64,000 nt of DNA from Chitinophagaceae bacterium (GTDB lineage Bacteria > Bacteroidota > Bacteroidia > Chitinophagales > Chitinophagaceae). A program made the translations under genes and the position numbers. The stretch lies in the NCBI GenBank assembly GCA_016722465.1, contig JADKJC010000013.1:372001-436000 (forward strand). The letters run 5' to 3'. Below the pieces are notes generated by a model. It was not told the DNA's origin, ran no database searches, and saw only the letters and a list, made by a program, of their open reading frames with translations. Shown piece by piece: positions 9,443-18,171 of this stretch (its first letter is position 1; every line of letters begins with the position of its first letter).

Positions 9443-10582
9443 TTACTCCGGGAACTGCTTGCTATCCAAACCCGGTATCACGTTCAATGCGTTTTTATAA
9501 TAGATCTTCTTTAAAATATCATCTGGTAATCCCATGCCATACATCTTCCAGTAAGCATGGTATTTTTTGTGATAAGGAAAGTACTCATCATCGGTTTCAA
9601 GAATGCGGAAGTAAGTGGCATATTCCGCAGGTACCCAGCTGTCTTTACCAAAAAGTATCCTGTCCTGGTATCTGGTAAAAAATGCTTTGGCTGCTTTTGG
9701 TTGTCTTCCCAGGTCAGATATAATTGCACCAAACTCTACGTATACATTTGTAGCAGAGTCTAAAAAATTACCGAGCCGTTCCAGGTCATTGGCCAGCCAG
9801 CCAAAATGTGCCGCAATGAATTTGGTGTGCGGATGCTGTAAGAACATGTTGTGCTGCTCATTGATCACTTTATCCCAGGAAGGATCCTTTTCGGTTCTTT
9901 TCCTGTCGGGATGTTTGGTTAGTTCCAGCCAGCGTTCATTGTCCTTGTTTACCGGCAACCAAAAACTTTTTGGATCGGCGGAATGTATCAGTACCGGGAT
10001 ATTCAGTTCGCCGCATTTTTTCCATACAGCATCCAGCCTGCTGTCATCAATGTGTATGATATTGTCCTTCTCATCTTTAAATTCCATTCCAAACTCTTTG
10101 TACAATTTCAATCCTCTTGCACCGGCTTTTACATCTTTTTCCAGTTGAAGTATTGTTTTACCGGGCCAGTCTTTTTCTCCAAAACCAACAAAAGAGATAT
10201 TGGTAAATACCAGCAGGCGGTTAGGATTGGTACCATTGATATTGTCAATGCTTTTTGTTAAATACTCAAAATCATTCACGTCAAAAAATCCATTGCGGCC
10301 GCTTGTTTCTTTATAACTCCTGCCACTCAGGTTTACCATTACCTGCATGTTCAGCGAATCCATTTTTACCAATAGGTCTTTCAGGTTTTGGTTGGGCATA
10401 TTCCATTGATGATTGTGTACATCAATAAATGGAAATTTTGCCCTGGATACTTTGTGTTCTTTTGTTTTAAGCGTGGAAACAGGTTCGTATTCTTCAAAAC
10501 CCATGGTAGTTTGTGCAACAGCGGCAGTGGCAAAAAATAAAAGGATGATTGCAGAGATACAGCCTGTAATTTTTATATTCAT
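9443..10582 (-). CDS. Secreted amidohydrolase family protein
   Basis: A 379-residue metal-dependent hydrolase of the amidohydrolase_2 (TIM-barrel) type. A signal peptide is visible (MNIKITG to AVAQ, about 23 residues). Metal-site motifs follow in order: DVHNHQW (HxH-type), a Lys/His region around HSADP, AAHFGW, and FGKDSW with the late Asp. The substrate is not evident; aromatic or lactone-type substrates are usual for the family. The gene is convergent with the DUF58 gene, only 8 bp apart. A near-consensus -7 element (TATCTTTA) lies just before the ATG at 10582. Confidence 0.85.
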   Translation of the reverse strand: MNIKITGCISAIILLFFATAAVAQTTMGFEEYEPVSTLKTKEHKVSRAKFPFIDVHNHQWNMPNQNLKDLLVKMDSLNMQVMVNLSGRSYKETSGRNGFFDVNDFEYLTKSIDNINGTNPNRLLVFTNISFVGFGEKDWPGKTILQLEKDVKAGARGLKLYKEFGMEFKDEKDNIIHIDDSRLDAVWKKCGELNIPVLIHSADPKSFWLPVNKDNERWLELTKHPDRKRTEKDPSWDKVINEQHNMFLQHPHTKFIAAHFGWLANDLERLGNFLDSATNVYVEFGAIISDLGRQPKAAKAFFTRYQDRILFGKDSWVPAEYATYFRILETDDEYFPYHKKYHAYWKMYGMGLPDDILKKIYYKNALNVIPGLDSKQFPE

Positions 10583-10660
10583 GAACTAAAGATAACCCAT
10601 GCGCCATCTTACAAACAGCCATTCATGTATTTTAATCCGGCGGGCTTGTAAAGGAACTGT

Positions 10661-11074
10661 TTAACCTGGCATATAGTCCATCACTTTTTTAGCGTTGTCA
10701 TTTTCGGTTTCAATCAAAGCAACTCTCCGGTGAAGCCTGAGGCTATTAAATCCGTAATCACAAACAAGAGATACTGCCGCTGTAATTATTCCGCTTCCCC
10801 AATACTCCGGCAGCAGCCAAAAACCGATCGCTGCTTTTTGATGTACCCTTTCGAGATTATTCAACCCACAGGCTCCATAGAAAATACGATTATCAGTTAA
10901 ATAAAAGCCACCAGGTGCCGGTACCTGTTGCTTCCGGTGTTGCGTTGCTTAATAGTATTTAGTTACAGGCGGATAAGAGAACCCTTTGAAAATATTTTCA
11001 GGATCATTGGCTGTAAAGCGGCGTAATAGTAATCGTTCGGTTTGTAAGACGGGAAAATCATACTCATTGTTCAT
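10661..11074 (-). pseudogene. Decayed GNAT N-acetyltransferase (RimJ/RimL-like)
   Basis: Reading from the ATG at 11074, the frame gives MNNEYDFPVLQTERLLLRRF and continues to PPVTKYY, a typical RimJ/RimL-type N-terminus, then hits TAA at codon 42. The same frame resumes after the stop with IFYGACGLNNLERVHQKAAI, GFWLLPEYWGSGI and LVCDYGFNSL, the acetyl-CoA-binding core, then ends early at KKVMDYMPG. Compared with the usual family length of about 180 residues, roughly 40-50 residues are missing around the internal stop and the last 30-40 are missing at the C-terminus. It is therefore a deletion-damaged remnant rather than a single sequencing error. Confidence 0.8.
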
Positions 11075-11093
11075 GATTACACCAACTGTATTG

Positions 11094-11591
11094 TTATGCC
11101 TGCTGTAACTGTTGAATGATAAAATCAGTCAACCTGTATTTTGACAGTGTTGCATCTGAAAGCCCGGCTGCACCATTGATCAATTGAAGGCAATTAGCGC
11201 TTCCGCAATTGCATATAAAGGGCTGCGACATTTCCCATTCGGTACTTGGATAAAAGAAACGCATTTCATCACCGGGCTTTATTGGCTGTAGGCAGATGAG
11301 TTGCATTGCAGTGGTATCAAAAAAAACATTGGGGTCACAGGAATGATTGGTATACTGCAAATAAGCAGGTGATAAAGTGATATGCCTGTTAAGCCCGGTT
11401 TGAATGGTGAGGTAGGTAGGGTTTGAAAAAATAGAAGCAGCCTTAAAAGTGGCAATAGTATCACCCGGGGCAAATCGCTGCATGGCGTGCAGCGAATGGT
11501 GATGGTTATTATTGTTTAACCATACCGCTGCTACGGTATGCTCACTTACAATGGTATATTCCTGGTTAATGACACCGGTTGCTGTATGCAT
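11094..11591 (-). CDS. SET domain protein (putative lysine methyltransferase)
   Basis: A 165-residue protein made of a compact SET domain. The hallmark NHSCDPNVFF is near 82-91, followed by IKPGDEMRFFYPSTEW (the GDE and Tyr segment) and a post-SET-like Cys cluster FICNCGSANCL. SET proteins use S-adenosylmethionine to methylate protein lysines; the bacterial targets are unknown. An His/Asn-rich stretch (NNNNHHHS) lies near the N-terminus. No operon partner is evident. Confidence 0.85.
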   Translation of the reverse strand: MHTATGVINQEYTIVSEHTVAAVWLNNNNHHHSLHAMQRFAPGDTIATFKAASIFSNPTYLTIQTGLNRHITLSPAYLQYTNHSCDPNVFFDTTAMQLICLQPIKPGDEMRFFYPSTEWEMSQPFICNCGSANCLQLINGAAGLSDATLSKYRLTDFIIQQLQQA

Positions 11592-11737
11592 GAAAATGGA
11601 TTAGTGGGTTACAACTTATTCAATAAACGATTCAATAGAACCGGATTGTTTCATAAATATAGCAAAGCAGTTAATATAAAACAGCAGCTAAATAAACAAG
11701 TGGATTAAATGTATAATTATGTGAATAAGCAATGCTT

Positions 11738-11791
11738 AAAAAGTGAAATATCCATGTCAATATTATTTAATGAAAGGGATATTTCACTTTT
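11738..11791 (-). terminator. Long-stem hairpin after the DinB gene
   Basis: The arms AAAAAGTGAAATATCC and GGATATTTCACTTTTT are complementary, separated by about 22 AT-rich bases. The structure lies 17 bp beyond the stop of the minus-strand DinB gene, and the minus strand has a T-run after the stem. A short plus-strand open frame overlapping it (11709-11909) has no support as a gene. Confidence 0.6.
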
Positions 11792-11807
11792 TTATAAACC
11801 GCTAAGC

Positions 11808-12302
11808 TCAAAAACTTTCATCAGCACTCGGGCCATAAGCGCCAGGTATCGGTACATCCAGCAGGCGAAGAAAAACACCCAGTTGTGCCCTGTGATGAAT
11901 GATCTGTGAAATGGATGTACGGATAACGTCTGCTTTGGGCTCCTTAAGGTATATCTGTTCGCCATTGCGGAGCGTCCATGGCTCATCCATCGTTGCTTCA
12001 TTTCCATTGGTTAATTGTGTGAGGCCATCCTGCAGGCATTTTTCAAATGTTTTAAGAAGGGTGGCTGTGTCATTGATCTCTGTTGGTTTGTAATCCATAG
12101 TGGCAAAATCAAGCTCCGTGGTATTCAGCACCATACCGGGCCAGGTGGGCAACTCTGCAATATGAGTAGCCAGTTGCCGGATGCTCATGCTTTTTGGATG
12201 AGGTTTCCAGTCGTATTTGTCGTTGGGAACTGCAGCCAGCATTTTACGGGTAGCGATGGCTTCTTTTTCTAATTCGTTTTTGAACAGTGAAAGACGTGTC
12301 AT
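11808..12302 (-). CDS. DinB family protein
   Basis: A 164-residue four-helix-bundle protein of the DinB/YfiT superfamily. The metal-binding His pattern is recognisable: a His in the RQLATHIAELP segment (about 46-56) and the C-terminal IIHHRAQLGVFLRLLDV with GAYGPSADE. DinB proteins often act as metal-dependent thiol or glutathione-analogue transferases or have unknown roles. It lies 74 bp downstream of a WYL regulator on the same strand, an arrangement common for YafY-type regulators and the gene they control. Confidence 0.88.
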   Translation of the reverse strand: MTRLSLFKNELEKEAIATRKMLAAVPNDKYDWKPHPKSMSIRQLATHIAELPTWPGMVLNTTELDFATMDYKPTEINDTATLLKTFEKCLQDGLTQLTNGNEATMDEPWTLRNGEQIYLKEPKADVIRTSISQIIHHRAQLGVFLRLLDVPIPGAYGPSADESF

Positions 12303-12376
12303 AATTTTTTGTTTTTTTGATTATGACACAAAGAAAAGAGGGAGTAGTGACAGCCCTATGTCAGCAGTGCTTGGCT

Positions 12377-13324
12377 TTATTTTAATTTCTTTGAAATAGC
12401 AGCGATGTTGTTTTTTACCAGGCTTTTTAAAGAAGCCGGGCTGATGATGTTAGCGTACTCGCCGAACAGCAAATAGAATTTTGCAAAACCGTTTAATGAA
12501 CCTGTTACAAAGGTCATTTCCATTTTATCAGCCACTTCTTTTTGCGATACAAAACCATTGTAATATTTCTGTTCTCCAACATATTTCAGCACAGATTTAT
12601 CAACACTAATCACAATCGTATGCATCTCTTTTTCCCTGCTTATTTTGGCAAGAAAAGATTTTAGTGAGGGATGTTGCTGATTAAAATGGCGGGCAGTGGG
12701 ATTGATATAACGGATGCGGTCGGTACGGAAATGCCGGTAATCCTTTCGCAGCCTGCAGTAGGCAATCATGTACCAATGGCTGCCCAGGTAAAATATACCT
12801 ACGGGTTCCACCTCCCTGTTGCTGTACTGTTGACTGTGGTTGGCGAAATAACCAATCTCCAGTATTTCTTTAGCGGCAATGCTTTTAAGAATGGGCTGCA
12901 GGTGTGATGCATTGTTTTCTGTAGATGGCAGGTAGGGGTTGCCAACTACTTCAATATGGCTTTCCATACTTTCAAGCAATTCCTTTTCTGTGTACCTGAG
13001 TACGGCCTTTACTTTAAACATGGCCTCCCGGTAATATTTCTTTGACCCGGTATCCGTCAATTTATCCACCATTTTTTCTGCAGTTAAAAAAGCAATGGCT
13101 TCTTCTCTGGTAAACATTACCGGCGGCAAACGATAACCCTCCATAATGCTGTAACCCACACCGGCTTCACCGGCAATGGGAACACCGGCTTCTTCCAGCG
13201 CTTTTACATCCCGGTACACCGTTCGCAGGCTGATGGAAAAGCGGTCAGCAATTTCCTGCGCCTTTACAATTTTTTTTGATTGCAGCTGGATGAGAATGGC
13301 TGTTACCCTGTCGATGCGGTTCAT
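12377..13324 (-). CDS. YafY-type HTH/WYL transcriptional regulator
   Basis: A 315-residue regulator with an N-terminal helix-turn-helix (about 5-60: AQEIADRFSISLRTVYRDVK) and a WYL domain (about 140-220, including SHWYMIAYCRLRKDYRHFRT), followed by the WCX-like C-terminal part. WYL domains bind ligands, often nucleic acids or nucleotides, to control DNA binding. The gene is upstream of and codirectional with the DinB gene, which is the most likely target or operon partner. The ATG at 13324 gives the standard MNRIDRVTAILIQLQSKK start. Confidence 0.93.
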   Translation of the reverse strand: MNRIDRVTAILIQLQSKKIVKAQEIADRFSISLRTVYRDVKALEEAGVPIAGEAGVGYSIMEGYRLPPVMFTREEAIAFLTAEKMVDKLTDTGSKKYYREAMFKVKAVLRYTEKELLESMESHIEVVGNPYLPSTENNASHLQPILKSIAAKEILEIGYFANHSQQYSNREVEPVGIFYLGSHWYMIAYCRLRKDYRHFRTDRIRYINPTARHFNQQHPSLKSFLAKISREKEMHTIVISVDKSVLKYVGEQKYYNGFVSQKEVADKMEMTFVTGSLNGFAKFYLLFGEYANIISPASLKSLVKNNIAAISKKLK

Positions 13325-13465
13325 GATATATTTATTTGCGGCAGTAAATTAAAACAAGTGGCGGATAAAAAATAAGTTGGTTGAAATGCAGCCCGTTTTA
13401 TTTTTATTGTACCTTTCAATCAGATCAAAGCAGGCATTTTTCTTTACACTTTTAAATCAACACAA

Positions 13466-13696
13466 ATGGATCAGTTTGCCATCTTACTGGGAATGCCGGG
13501 TTCGGCGGAATGGATATTTATGCTTTTTGGATTGGCCTATCTTGTCTTCTGGATCAAAACCATTGTTGAAATTGCCACTGCTAAATTCAATGATGATTCC
13601 TCTAAACTTGTATGGTTGCTGGTCGTTATCTTACTGGGGTTGATTGGCATGGTGCTGTACTATATCATCGGCAGGAAAAAAAGGGTGATTAGTTAG
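13466..13696 (+). CDS. PLDc N-terminal domain small membrane protein
   Basis: A 76-residue protein with two membrane helices: about 15-35 (WIFMLFGLAYLVFWIKTIVEI) and 48-68 (LVWLLVVILLGLIGMVLYYIIG). This matches the PLDc_N family of small membrane proteins that share the N-terminal hairpin of cardiolipin synthases but lack the catalytic part. The role is unknown. The preferred ATG at 13466 follows a near-consensus -7 element (TACCTTTC at about 13410). Confidence 0.8.
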   Translation: MDQFAILLGMPGSAEWIFMLFGLAYLVFWIKTIVEIATAKFNDDSSKLVWLLVVILLGLIGMVLYYIIGRKKRVIS

Positions 13697-13770
13697 CTGT
13701 TAATGAACTGCTATAATTTTCCCTGATCAGGATCATAAGTTGTTCTTTTTGTTTTCAGGTAATTTGCACC

Positions 13771-14163
13771 GTGTCATTCATTAAAAAAATAGCAGCCTTA
13801 TTACTGGCAACTGGTTATTTGCTTTCAGCAACTGAAACAGGGGAGCTATTGAAACTGCCATTGCTGGCAGATCATTATTATGATCATAAAGCAGCGAATG
13901 GAAATGCCGGCCTTATCAGTTTTTTAGTGCAGCATTATTTCACGGAAGACGGCACAGATAAAGATGCTGCAGAAGACAGGCAATTGCCTTTTAAATCTGC
14001 TGAACAATCCGCAGCTACTTCATTTGTTTCTTCCAACCCTCCCGGCTCATTCATTATCACAAGGCCCGAAACCGCTTGCGATCAAAATTTCATAACTTAT
14101 AATGAGTGCGTTCCTTACAATTCTTATTTAGATACCATCTGGCAACCTCCACGTTATTGCTGA
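13771..14163 (+). CDS. Small exported hypothetical protein
   Basis: A 130-residue protein with a GTG start and an N-terminal hydrophobic segment (IKKIAALLLATGYLLSATET) that looks like a signal peptide. The motif LLKLPLLADHYYDHK resembles small exported proteins that I recall being encoded just upstream of metal-efflux genes in Bacteroidota, but no efflux gene is present here. TAATTTG, one base short of the -7 consensus, precedes the GTG closely. The mature part is rich in Ser, Pro and Asp with two Cys near the C-terminus. It is probably cotranscribed with the DUF2231-like gene 43 bp downstream. Confidence 0.65.
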   Translation: MSFIKKIAALLLATGYLLSATETGELLKLPLLADHYYDHKAANGNAGLISFLVQHYFTEDGTDKDAAEDRQLPFKSAEQSAATSFVSSNPPGSFIITRPETACDQNFITYNECVPYNSYLDTIWQPPRYC

Positions 14164-14206
14164 TTGACTTTCGGTCTCATTTATTTTTCATTTAAAATTT
14201 TCAGCA

Positions 14207-14704
14207 ATGAACGCTACACATCTTCATTTGCTGCTCAATCATTTTCCTGTAATTGGAACCCTGATTGGCAGTGGCCTCTTAATTTGGGGCATTGTAAAAA
14301 AACAACATTATATTAAATCCGCCGCCGCTGTATTATTAGCGATGATGGCCATTATAGCAATTCCTGTTTATTTAACCGGGGAGCCGGCAGAGGAATCGGT
14401 AGAAAAACTGGCAGGTGTATCAGAATCGATGATGGAACTCCACGAAGGCGCAGCCACGATTGCCATCTGGCTGATGGGTGCAACCGGCCTTGCATCCGTC
14501 ATTGCATTATTTTTTCAATGGCAAAAAAGTAACAAAGCCAACAGGGTTTATGCAATGGCATTTGCCTTATCTGTAATTTGTTTTGCCGCAATGGCCCGTA
14601 CCGGTTATTACGGAGGGCAAATACGCCACAGTGAATTAAGCAGTGGAAATACGGTTAACCAGCAAGATCAGAAAACTGAAGGGAAAGAAAAGGACGATGA
14701 TTAA
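14207..14704 (+). CDS. DUF2231-like membrane protein
   Basis: A 165-residue inner-membrane protein with four helices. The start HLHLLLNHFPVIGTLIGSGLL carries the conserved His/Asn-His-Phe-Pro motif of the DUF2231-like family, followed by helices at about 37-57, 85-105 and 115-135 and an acidic, Lys-rich tail. The conserved His residues suggest haem or metal contact, which is an inference. The gene is followed at once by a strong bidirectional terminator. Confidence 0.78.
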   Translation: MNATHLHLLLNHFPVIGTLIGSGLLIWGIVKKQHYIKSAAAVLLAMMAIIAIPVYLTGEPAEESVEKLAGVSESMMELHEGAATIAIWLMGATGLASVIALFFQWQKSNKANRVYAMAFALSVICFAAMARTGYYGGQIRHSELSSGNTVNQQDQKTEGKEKDDD

Positions 14705-14710
14705 TCCAAT

Positions 14711-14744
14711 AAAAAAGGTGACGCTTGATGGCGTCACCTTTTTT
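14711..14744. terminator. Bidirectional intrinsic terminator
   Basis: The stem AAAAAAGGTGACGC / GCGTCACCTTTTTT closes a six-base loop (TTGATG). It lies between the end of the DUF2231-like gene and the convergent cold-shock gene and has T-tracts on both strands. Confidence 0.93.
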
Positions 14745-14757
14745 AATATAAAACTTT

Positions 14758-15204
14758 TTACCTGATCACTTTCACATTCACTGCCACCAAACCTTTGGGG
14801 CTGGATTCTATTTCAAAAGTCACTTTATTGTTTTCGAGTATCATTTCTGTTAAAGAATTGGCATGTACAAAAACTCTTTCATCAGTTTCGTCATCTTTAA
14901 TAAAGCCATATCCTTTTGCCGTATTAAAAAAGCTAACGGTTCCTTTTCTTATCAGGTCCTCAGGATTTACAGGGGCCTGCTTGGGTACGCTGATATTGAT
15001 GTCTTCAGCATTGATCACTTTTCTTTTGTTGGGGTCTGGCGGGGTGGAAGTAAAGTTGCCGTTTTCATCGATATACATGATCATACTGTCAAGGTCATTG
15101 CCATCCTTCTTATTGTCCTTTCGTTCCAGCTTCTTTTCGTCTTTTTCCTTTTTTGATTGCTGTTTTTTCTTTTCACGTTCTTTTTTCTTCCAGTTGTCTA
15201 CCAT
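14758..15204 (-). CDS. Cold-shock domain protein with charged N-terminal extension
   Basis: A 148-residue protein. The C-terminal 60 residues (about 86-148) form a cold-shock domain with RNA-binding motifs KGYGFIKDD and VFVHANSL. The first 35 residues are almost entirely Lys, Glu, Arg and Asp (KKKEREKKKQQSKKEKDEKK type), predicted to be disordered or a single charged helix. A linker of about 50 residues (MYIDENGNFTSTPPDPNKRK) links them. Cold-shock proteins act as RNA chaperones; the extension probably adds nucleic-acid affinity. The gene ends at the shared terminator 14711-14744. Confidence 0.9.
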   Translation of the reverse strand: MVDNWKKKEREKKKQQSKKEKDEKKLERKDNKKDGNDLDSMIMYIDENGNFTSTPPDPNKRKVINAEDINISVPKQAPVNPEDLIRKGTVSFFNTAKGYGFIKDDETDERVFVHANSLTEMILENNKVTFEIESSPKGLVAVNVKVIR

Positions 15205-15521
15205 GGTATATTTGGTTTGTTTTAAAATATTGTGTTGCCGGTGTGAGGATATGGGGATTTATCTGGTGAAAAGATGGTATTGCTTTCTGCAGACTCAGAT
15301 AAAGGTAAGCTAATATTTTTGGAGCAGCAGAAAAACTAAGCTGGCTGCTGCAAAAAAAGGAACAGTACACCCGGCACAAACGGGTTATGCCAGCATTGGA
15401 GTTAGAGATATCCTTGCCGGCAAATTGATCAGCCCGGGCATCCCAATCGATTTAATCCATTATTTTAGCAGCTTTGAAACCAGCACCGCCCATGTTCAAC
15501 CCTTATAAACAGCATTTAAAA
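15205..15521. other. Intergenic stretch with no recognised gene
   Basis: These 317 bases lie between the cold-shock gene and the S41 peptidase. On the plus strand one frame stays open for about 60 codons (HPAQTGYASIGVRDILAGK region) but has no start codon and no recognised homology. I see no RNA gene, repeat or clear promoter. Confidence 0.4.
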
Positions 15522-16991
15522 ATGATTAGATACTCCTGTTGGCTATTGCTGTTTCTGCTGCTGCAGGGCTGCTTTGGCAGTAATGAAAAAAAAGACATCA
15601 TTACGGGCACCATCAGCAAAGAAAAACTCCGGGACGACATTGCCCTGCTGAAAAATATGGTTCAACAGGTGCATGCCGGCGCATACGCCTATAATACCCC
15701 GGCTCAAATCAGTTTTTTGTTCGACAGTATTTACAATACCATTGAAGATCCGCTCACTACCAGGGAATTTTTCAATAAAGTTGATTGTGCTATCGACAGG
15801 TTGCGCTGCATTCATTCCAGTACAACGCTGCCGGATATCTACTATGACAGTATCAGTAATAAGGCCATGTTTTTTCCCGTTCCGCTTTTAGTGATCAATG
15901 ACAGGCTGTATGTAAATTCAGCGGCTTATTCTTTGCAGCTTGGCAGCGAAGTGGTTGCTGTAAATGAACATCCTGCAAGAAATCTTATCAAAGAACTTTG
16001 CATTTATGCCCACACGGACGGCTACAGCGATACGGCAAAACATGGTGCCATTGATGATGATTTTGGGCTTAACTATTACATGGCCTACGGTGCTTTTGAT
16101 AAATTTACATTGCAATATACAGATACCGGATCCGGGCAGATCAGGACCAGAATCGTGGATGCCGAAAAGCTGAAGGACATCAACAAAAACATGTACAACG
16201 ACACCTGGTATTTTTATCCCGGCGATGCCAGTTACGATTTTGAAATGATGGATGATAAAAATGCTGCAGTATTAACCATCCGTACATTTGGGTACGAAAC
16301 CTATGCCACCAGAACGGCATTCAACCATTTTATCGAAAACAGTTTCCGGCTAGTGTATCAAAATAATATCAGTAACCTTATTATCGATCTGCGAAATAAT
16401 TCCGGTGGTTATTATTCATCTACTTATCCTGTATTAAACTACCTTGTCAATACAACACTACCTGAATACGACAGTGCCACCAGGCGATTTGATAAACTGC
16501 CTTTTACAGCATACATCGCGGCAACCGACACTTCAAAGCTTTCAAACGAGGATAGTATCCGGAAAAACTTTACCCTTATACGGGATGGTATTTATGCAGA
16601 AAACAACGAAGCAATTACCGTGTGGGAACCGGCGCAGCATTTGTTTAAAGGCAGGCTGTTTGTGATTGTAAATGAGCATGTGGCATCAGCGGCTTCTAAT
16701 TTTGCAGCTATATTAAAAGAGCGGACGAATGCCATCATTATTGGTGAAGAGACCGGCGGTAACAACGCTGCTCACAATGCCATGGTATTTACTTATGAAT
16801 TGCCCAACTCTCACCTTAGAGTGGATATCCCCACTAAAAGATATTACCAGCCCGTGCAGCAAATGCATACAGGCAGGGGAGTGATACCTCATAAATACAT
16901 GCCTTTTACCGTGCAGGATGTAATTGATAATACAGACAGGCCAATGAATTATATATTGGACAGCCTGCTCACCAACAAAGTGAAATTGTAA
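15522..16991 (+). CDS. S41 family peptidase, lipoprotein
   Basis: A C-terminal processing-type serine peptidase (family S41), exported and lipid-anchored. The Met at 15522 starts a clean lipoprotein signal (MIRYSCWLLLFLLLQGC); a longer frame from TTG 15474 would place 16 residues before it and is less likely. The central segment ISNLIIDLRNNSGGYY is the S41 tail-domain motif. The catalytic Ser region is NEHVASAASNFAAILKER, followed by GEETGGNN, with the Lys-containing RVDIPTKRYYQP near the end. No clear PDZ domain is visible. A hairpin terminator follows directly. Confidence 0.88.
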   Translation: MIRYSCWLLLFLLLQGCFGSNEKKDIITGTISKEKLRDDIALLKNMVQQVHAGAYAYNTPAQISFLFDSIYNTIEDPLTTREFFNKVDCAIDRLRCIHSSTTLPDIYYDSISNKAMFFPVPLLVINDRLYVNSAAYSLQLGSEVVAVNEHPARNLIKELCIYAHTDGYSDTAKHGAIDDDFGLNYYMAYGAFDKFTLQYTDTGSGQIRTRIVDAEKLKDINKNMYNDTWYFYPGDASYDFEMMDDKNAAVLTIRTFGYETYATRTAFNHFIENSFRLVYQNNISNLIIDLRNNSGGYYSSTYPVLNYLVNTTLPEYDSATRRFDKLPFTAYIAATDTSKLSNEDSIRKNFTLIRDGIYAENNEAITVWEPAQHLFKGRLFVIVNEHVASAASNFAAILKERTNAIIIGEETGGNNAAHNAMVFTYELPNSHLRVDIPTKRYYQPVQQMHTGRGVIPHKYMPFTVQDVIDNTDRPMNYILDSLLTNKVKL

Positions 16992-17020
16992 AAGTCCCGG
17001 TATGATTCACACCGGGACTT
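16992..17020. terminator. Intrinsic terminator-like hairpin after the S41 gene
   Basis: The arms AAGTCCCGGT and ACCGGGACTT are perfectly complementary around a nine-base loop. The hairpin starts one base after the S41 stop codon and also faces the convergent lipoprotein gene ending at 17058. It lacks a long T-run. Confidence 0.75.
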
Positions 17021-17057
17021 AAAGCATATCATTCAGCATAGATGAATGCCATGCAAT

Positions 17058-17624
17058 TTAAAAATTCTTGTTTGCCAGCTCAACACTAAAAAACAGGTTG
17101 TCTACTTTTACCTGGCCAAAATCATCCGACCAGTAAGTCGTTTGCTCATTGAATGCATTGGCAAAAGTCACTTTTATTTTCTTACAAATAAAAGTACCTG
17201 CAGGCACAGTAACACTTTCATTTACCGAAAGGCATTCGTGTGTGTAAGTTTCAGAAGCTGTAATACGGGTCCAGGTATTGCCAACATTCAGGTTGTTATA
17301 TTTAAGTACTTTTTGATTGGCACCTTTACTTTGTCCTTCATCGTACCAGTTAAGATAGCCATTATCGCCATACAGGTAAGCATTGGCGCCCGGGTCGGTG
17401 TCAAATTTTGTAGCAAGGGTGTACACCCCATTGTTTACAGCAGTAATTTCATTGGTGGTAGTGGTATAGGAAGTAAAGCCCCCGGTAATATTGTAAATCC
17501 ATTTATTCCCGATTTTTAGGTAAGGAATGCTGGTATTGGTGTTAGAGGGTGCGTCGTCTTTTTTACAGGAGCTAACTGCCAGCAGCAGCAAAAGTGGTAA
17601 AAGCGACAATCGCTTCTTTTTCAT
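17058..17624 (-). CDS. Hypothetical lipoprotein
   Basis: A 188-residue exported protein with a clear lipobox (MKKKRLSLLPLLLLLAVSSC, acylated Cys at residue 20). The mature part starts with Lys/Asp and a Thr/Asn-rich linker, then repeats short beta-strand-like segments (IGNKWIYNITGG, GVYTLATKF, VGNTWTRITASETYTHE, VPAGTFICKKIKV). This resembles small Bacteroidota surface lipoproteins of unknown function with a single beta domain. No operon partner is seen. Confidence 0.75.
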   Translation of the reverse strand: MKKKRLSLLPLLLLLAVSSCKKDDAPSNTNTSIPYLKIGNKWIYNITGGFTSYTTTTNEITAVNNGVYTLATKFDTDPGANAYLYGDNGYLNWYDEGQSKGANQKVLKYNNLNVGNTWTRITASETYTHECLSVNESVTVPAGTFICKKIKVTFANAFNEQTTYWSDDFGQVKVDNLFFSVELANKNF

Positions 17625-17823
17625 GTTTTTTTGTTTTATTGGTTATAGATGCAACAAATATATTTAAAGAAGTTAAATGCTTTTTAAGTAAAACAATAAC
17701 TTAAGTAAAATACTTTATCTATACCATTACAAGCAATTTTTACATGAGCAGCTTTCAGGGAGCTTCCTTATATCATCAGGCATATGTATGCCAGGTAGCA
17801 GATGAATTCAGCCTGCGATAACA

Positions 17824-18171
17824 TTATTTTTCCAGCAGGCCTTTGCTTTTCCATTCCGCAAAAACAGCGATAGTTGAATCTGAAAGTTTAGGGTTGCGCA
17901 TTGGCATAAAACCACGTTCACCGGGATTTTTGTGGATACGTGCAATGATATCATCTGCAAAATCTTTGGCATTGGAATAATTATCCAGCGATTTTTTGTT
18001 GCCCTTTCCTGCAATATGGCAGGGAGTACAGTTGGCCTCTATCAGGGGTTTGATATTGGCTTCATAGGTAACCACTGCAGGCGCTGCTGTTGCAGCTTTT
18101 TTGGTGGAAGAACAAAACTGGAAAAACATTACCGCCGTAAGCAGGAGAATGGTGATGGAAACTTTACGCAT
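17824..18171 (-). CDS. Cytochrome c-like lipoprotein
   Basis: A 115-residue protein with a lipoprotein signal (MRKVSITILLLTAVMFFQFC) and one haem c motif CTPCH near residue 50, followed by a possible axial Met in GERGFMPMRNPKLSD. It is a single-domain class I-like cytochrome c, expected in the periplasm or outer-membrane face for electron transfer. The start at 18171 is chosen because it begins the signal peptide; the open frame extends 15 codons upstream. No oxidase or dehydrogenase gene is nearby. Confidence 0.85.
   Translation of the reverse strand: MRKVSITILLLTAVMFFQFCSSTKKAATAAPAVVTYEANIKPLIEANCTPCHIAGKGNKKSLDNYSNAKDFADDIIARIHKNPGERGFMPMRNPKLSDSTIAVFAEWKSKGLLEK

Noticed and set aside
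11709..11909. 66-codon plus-strand gene
   Set aside because: It overlaps the terminator hairpin and the antisense of the DinB gene and shows no protein features.
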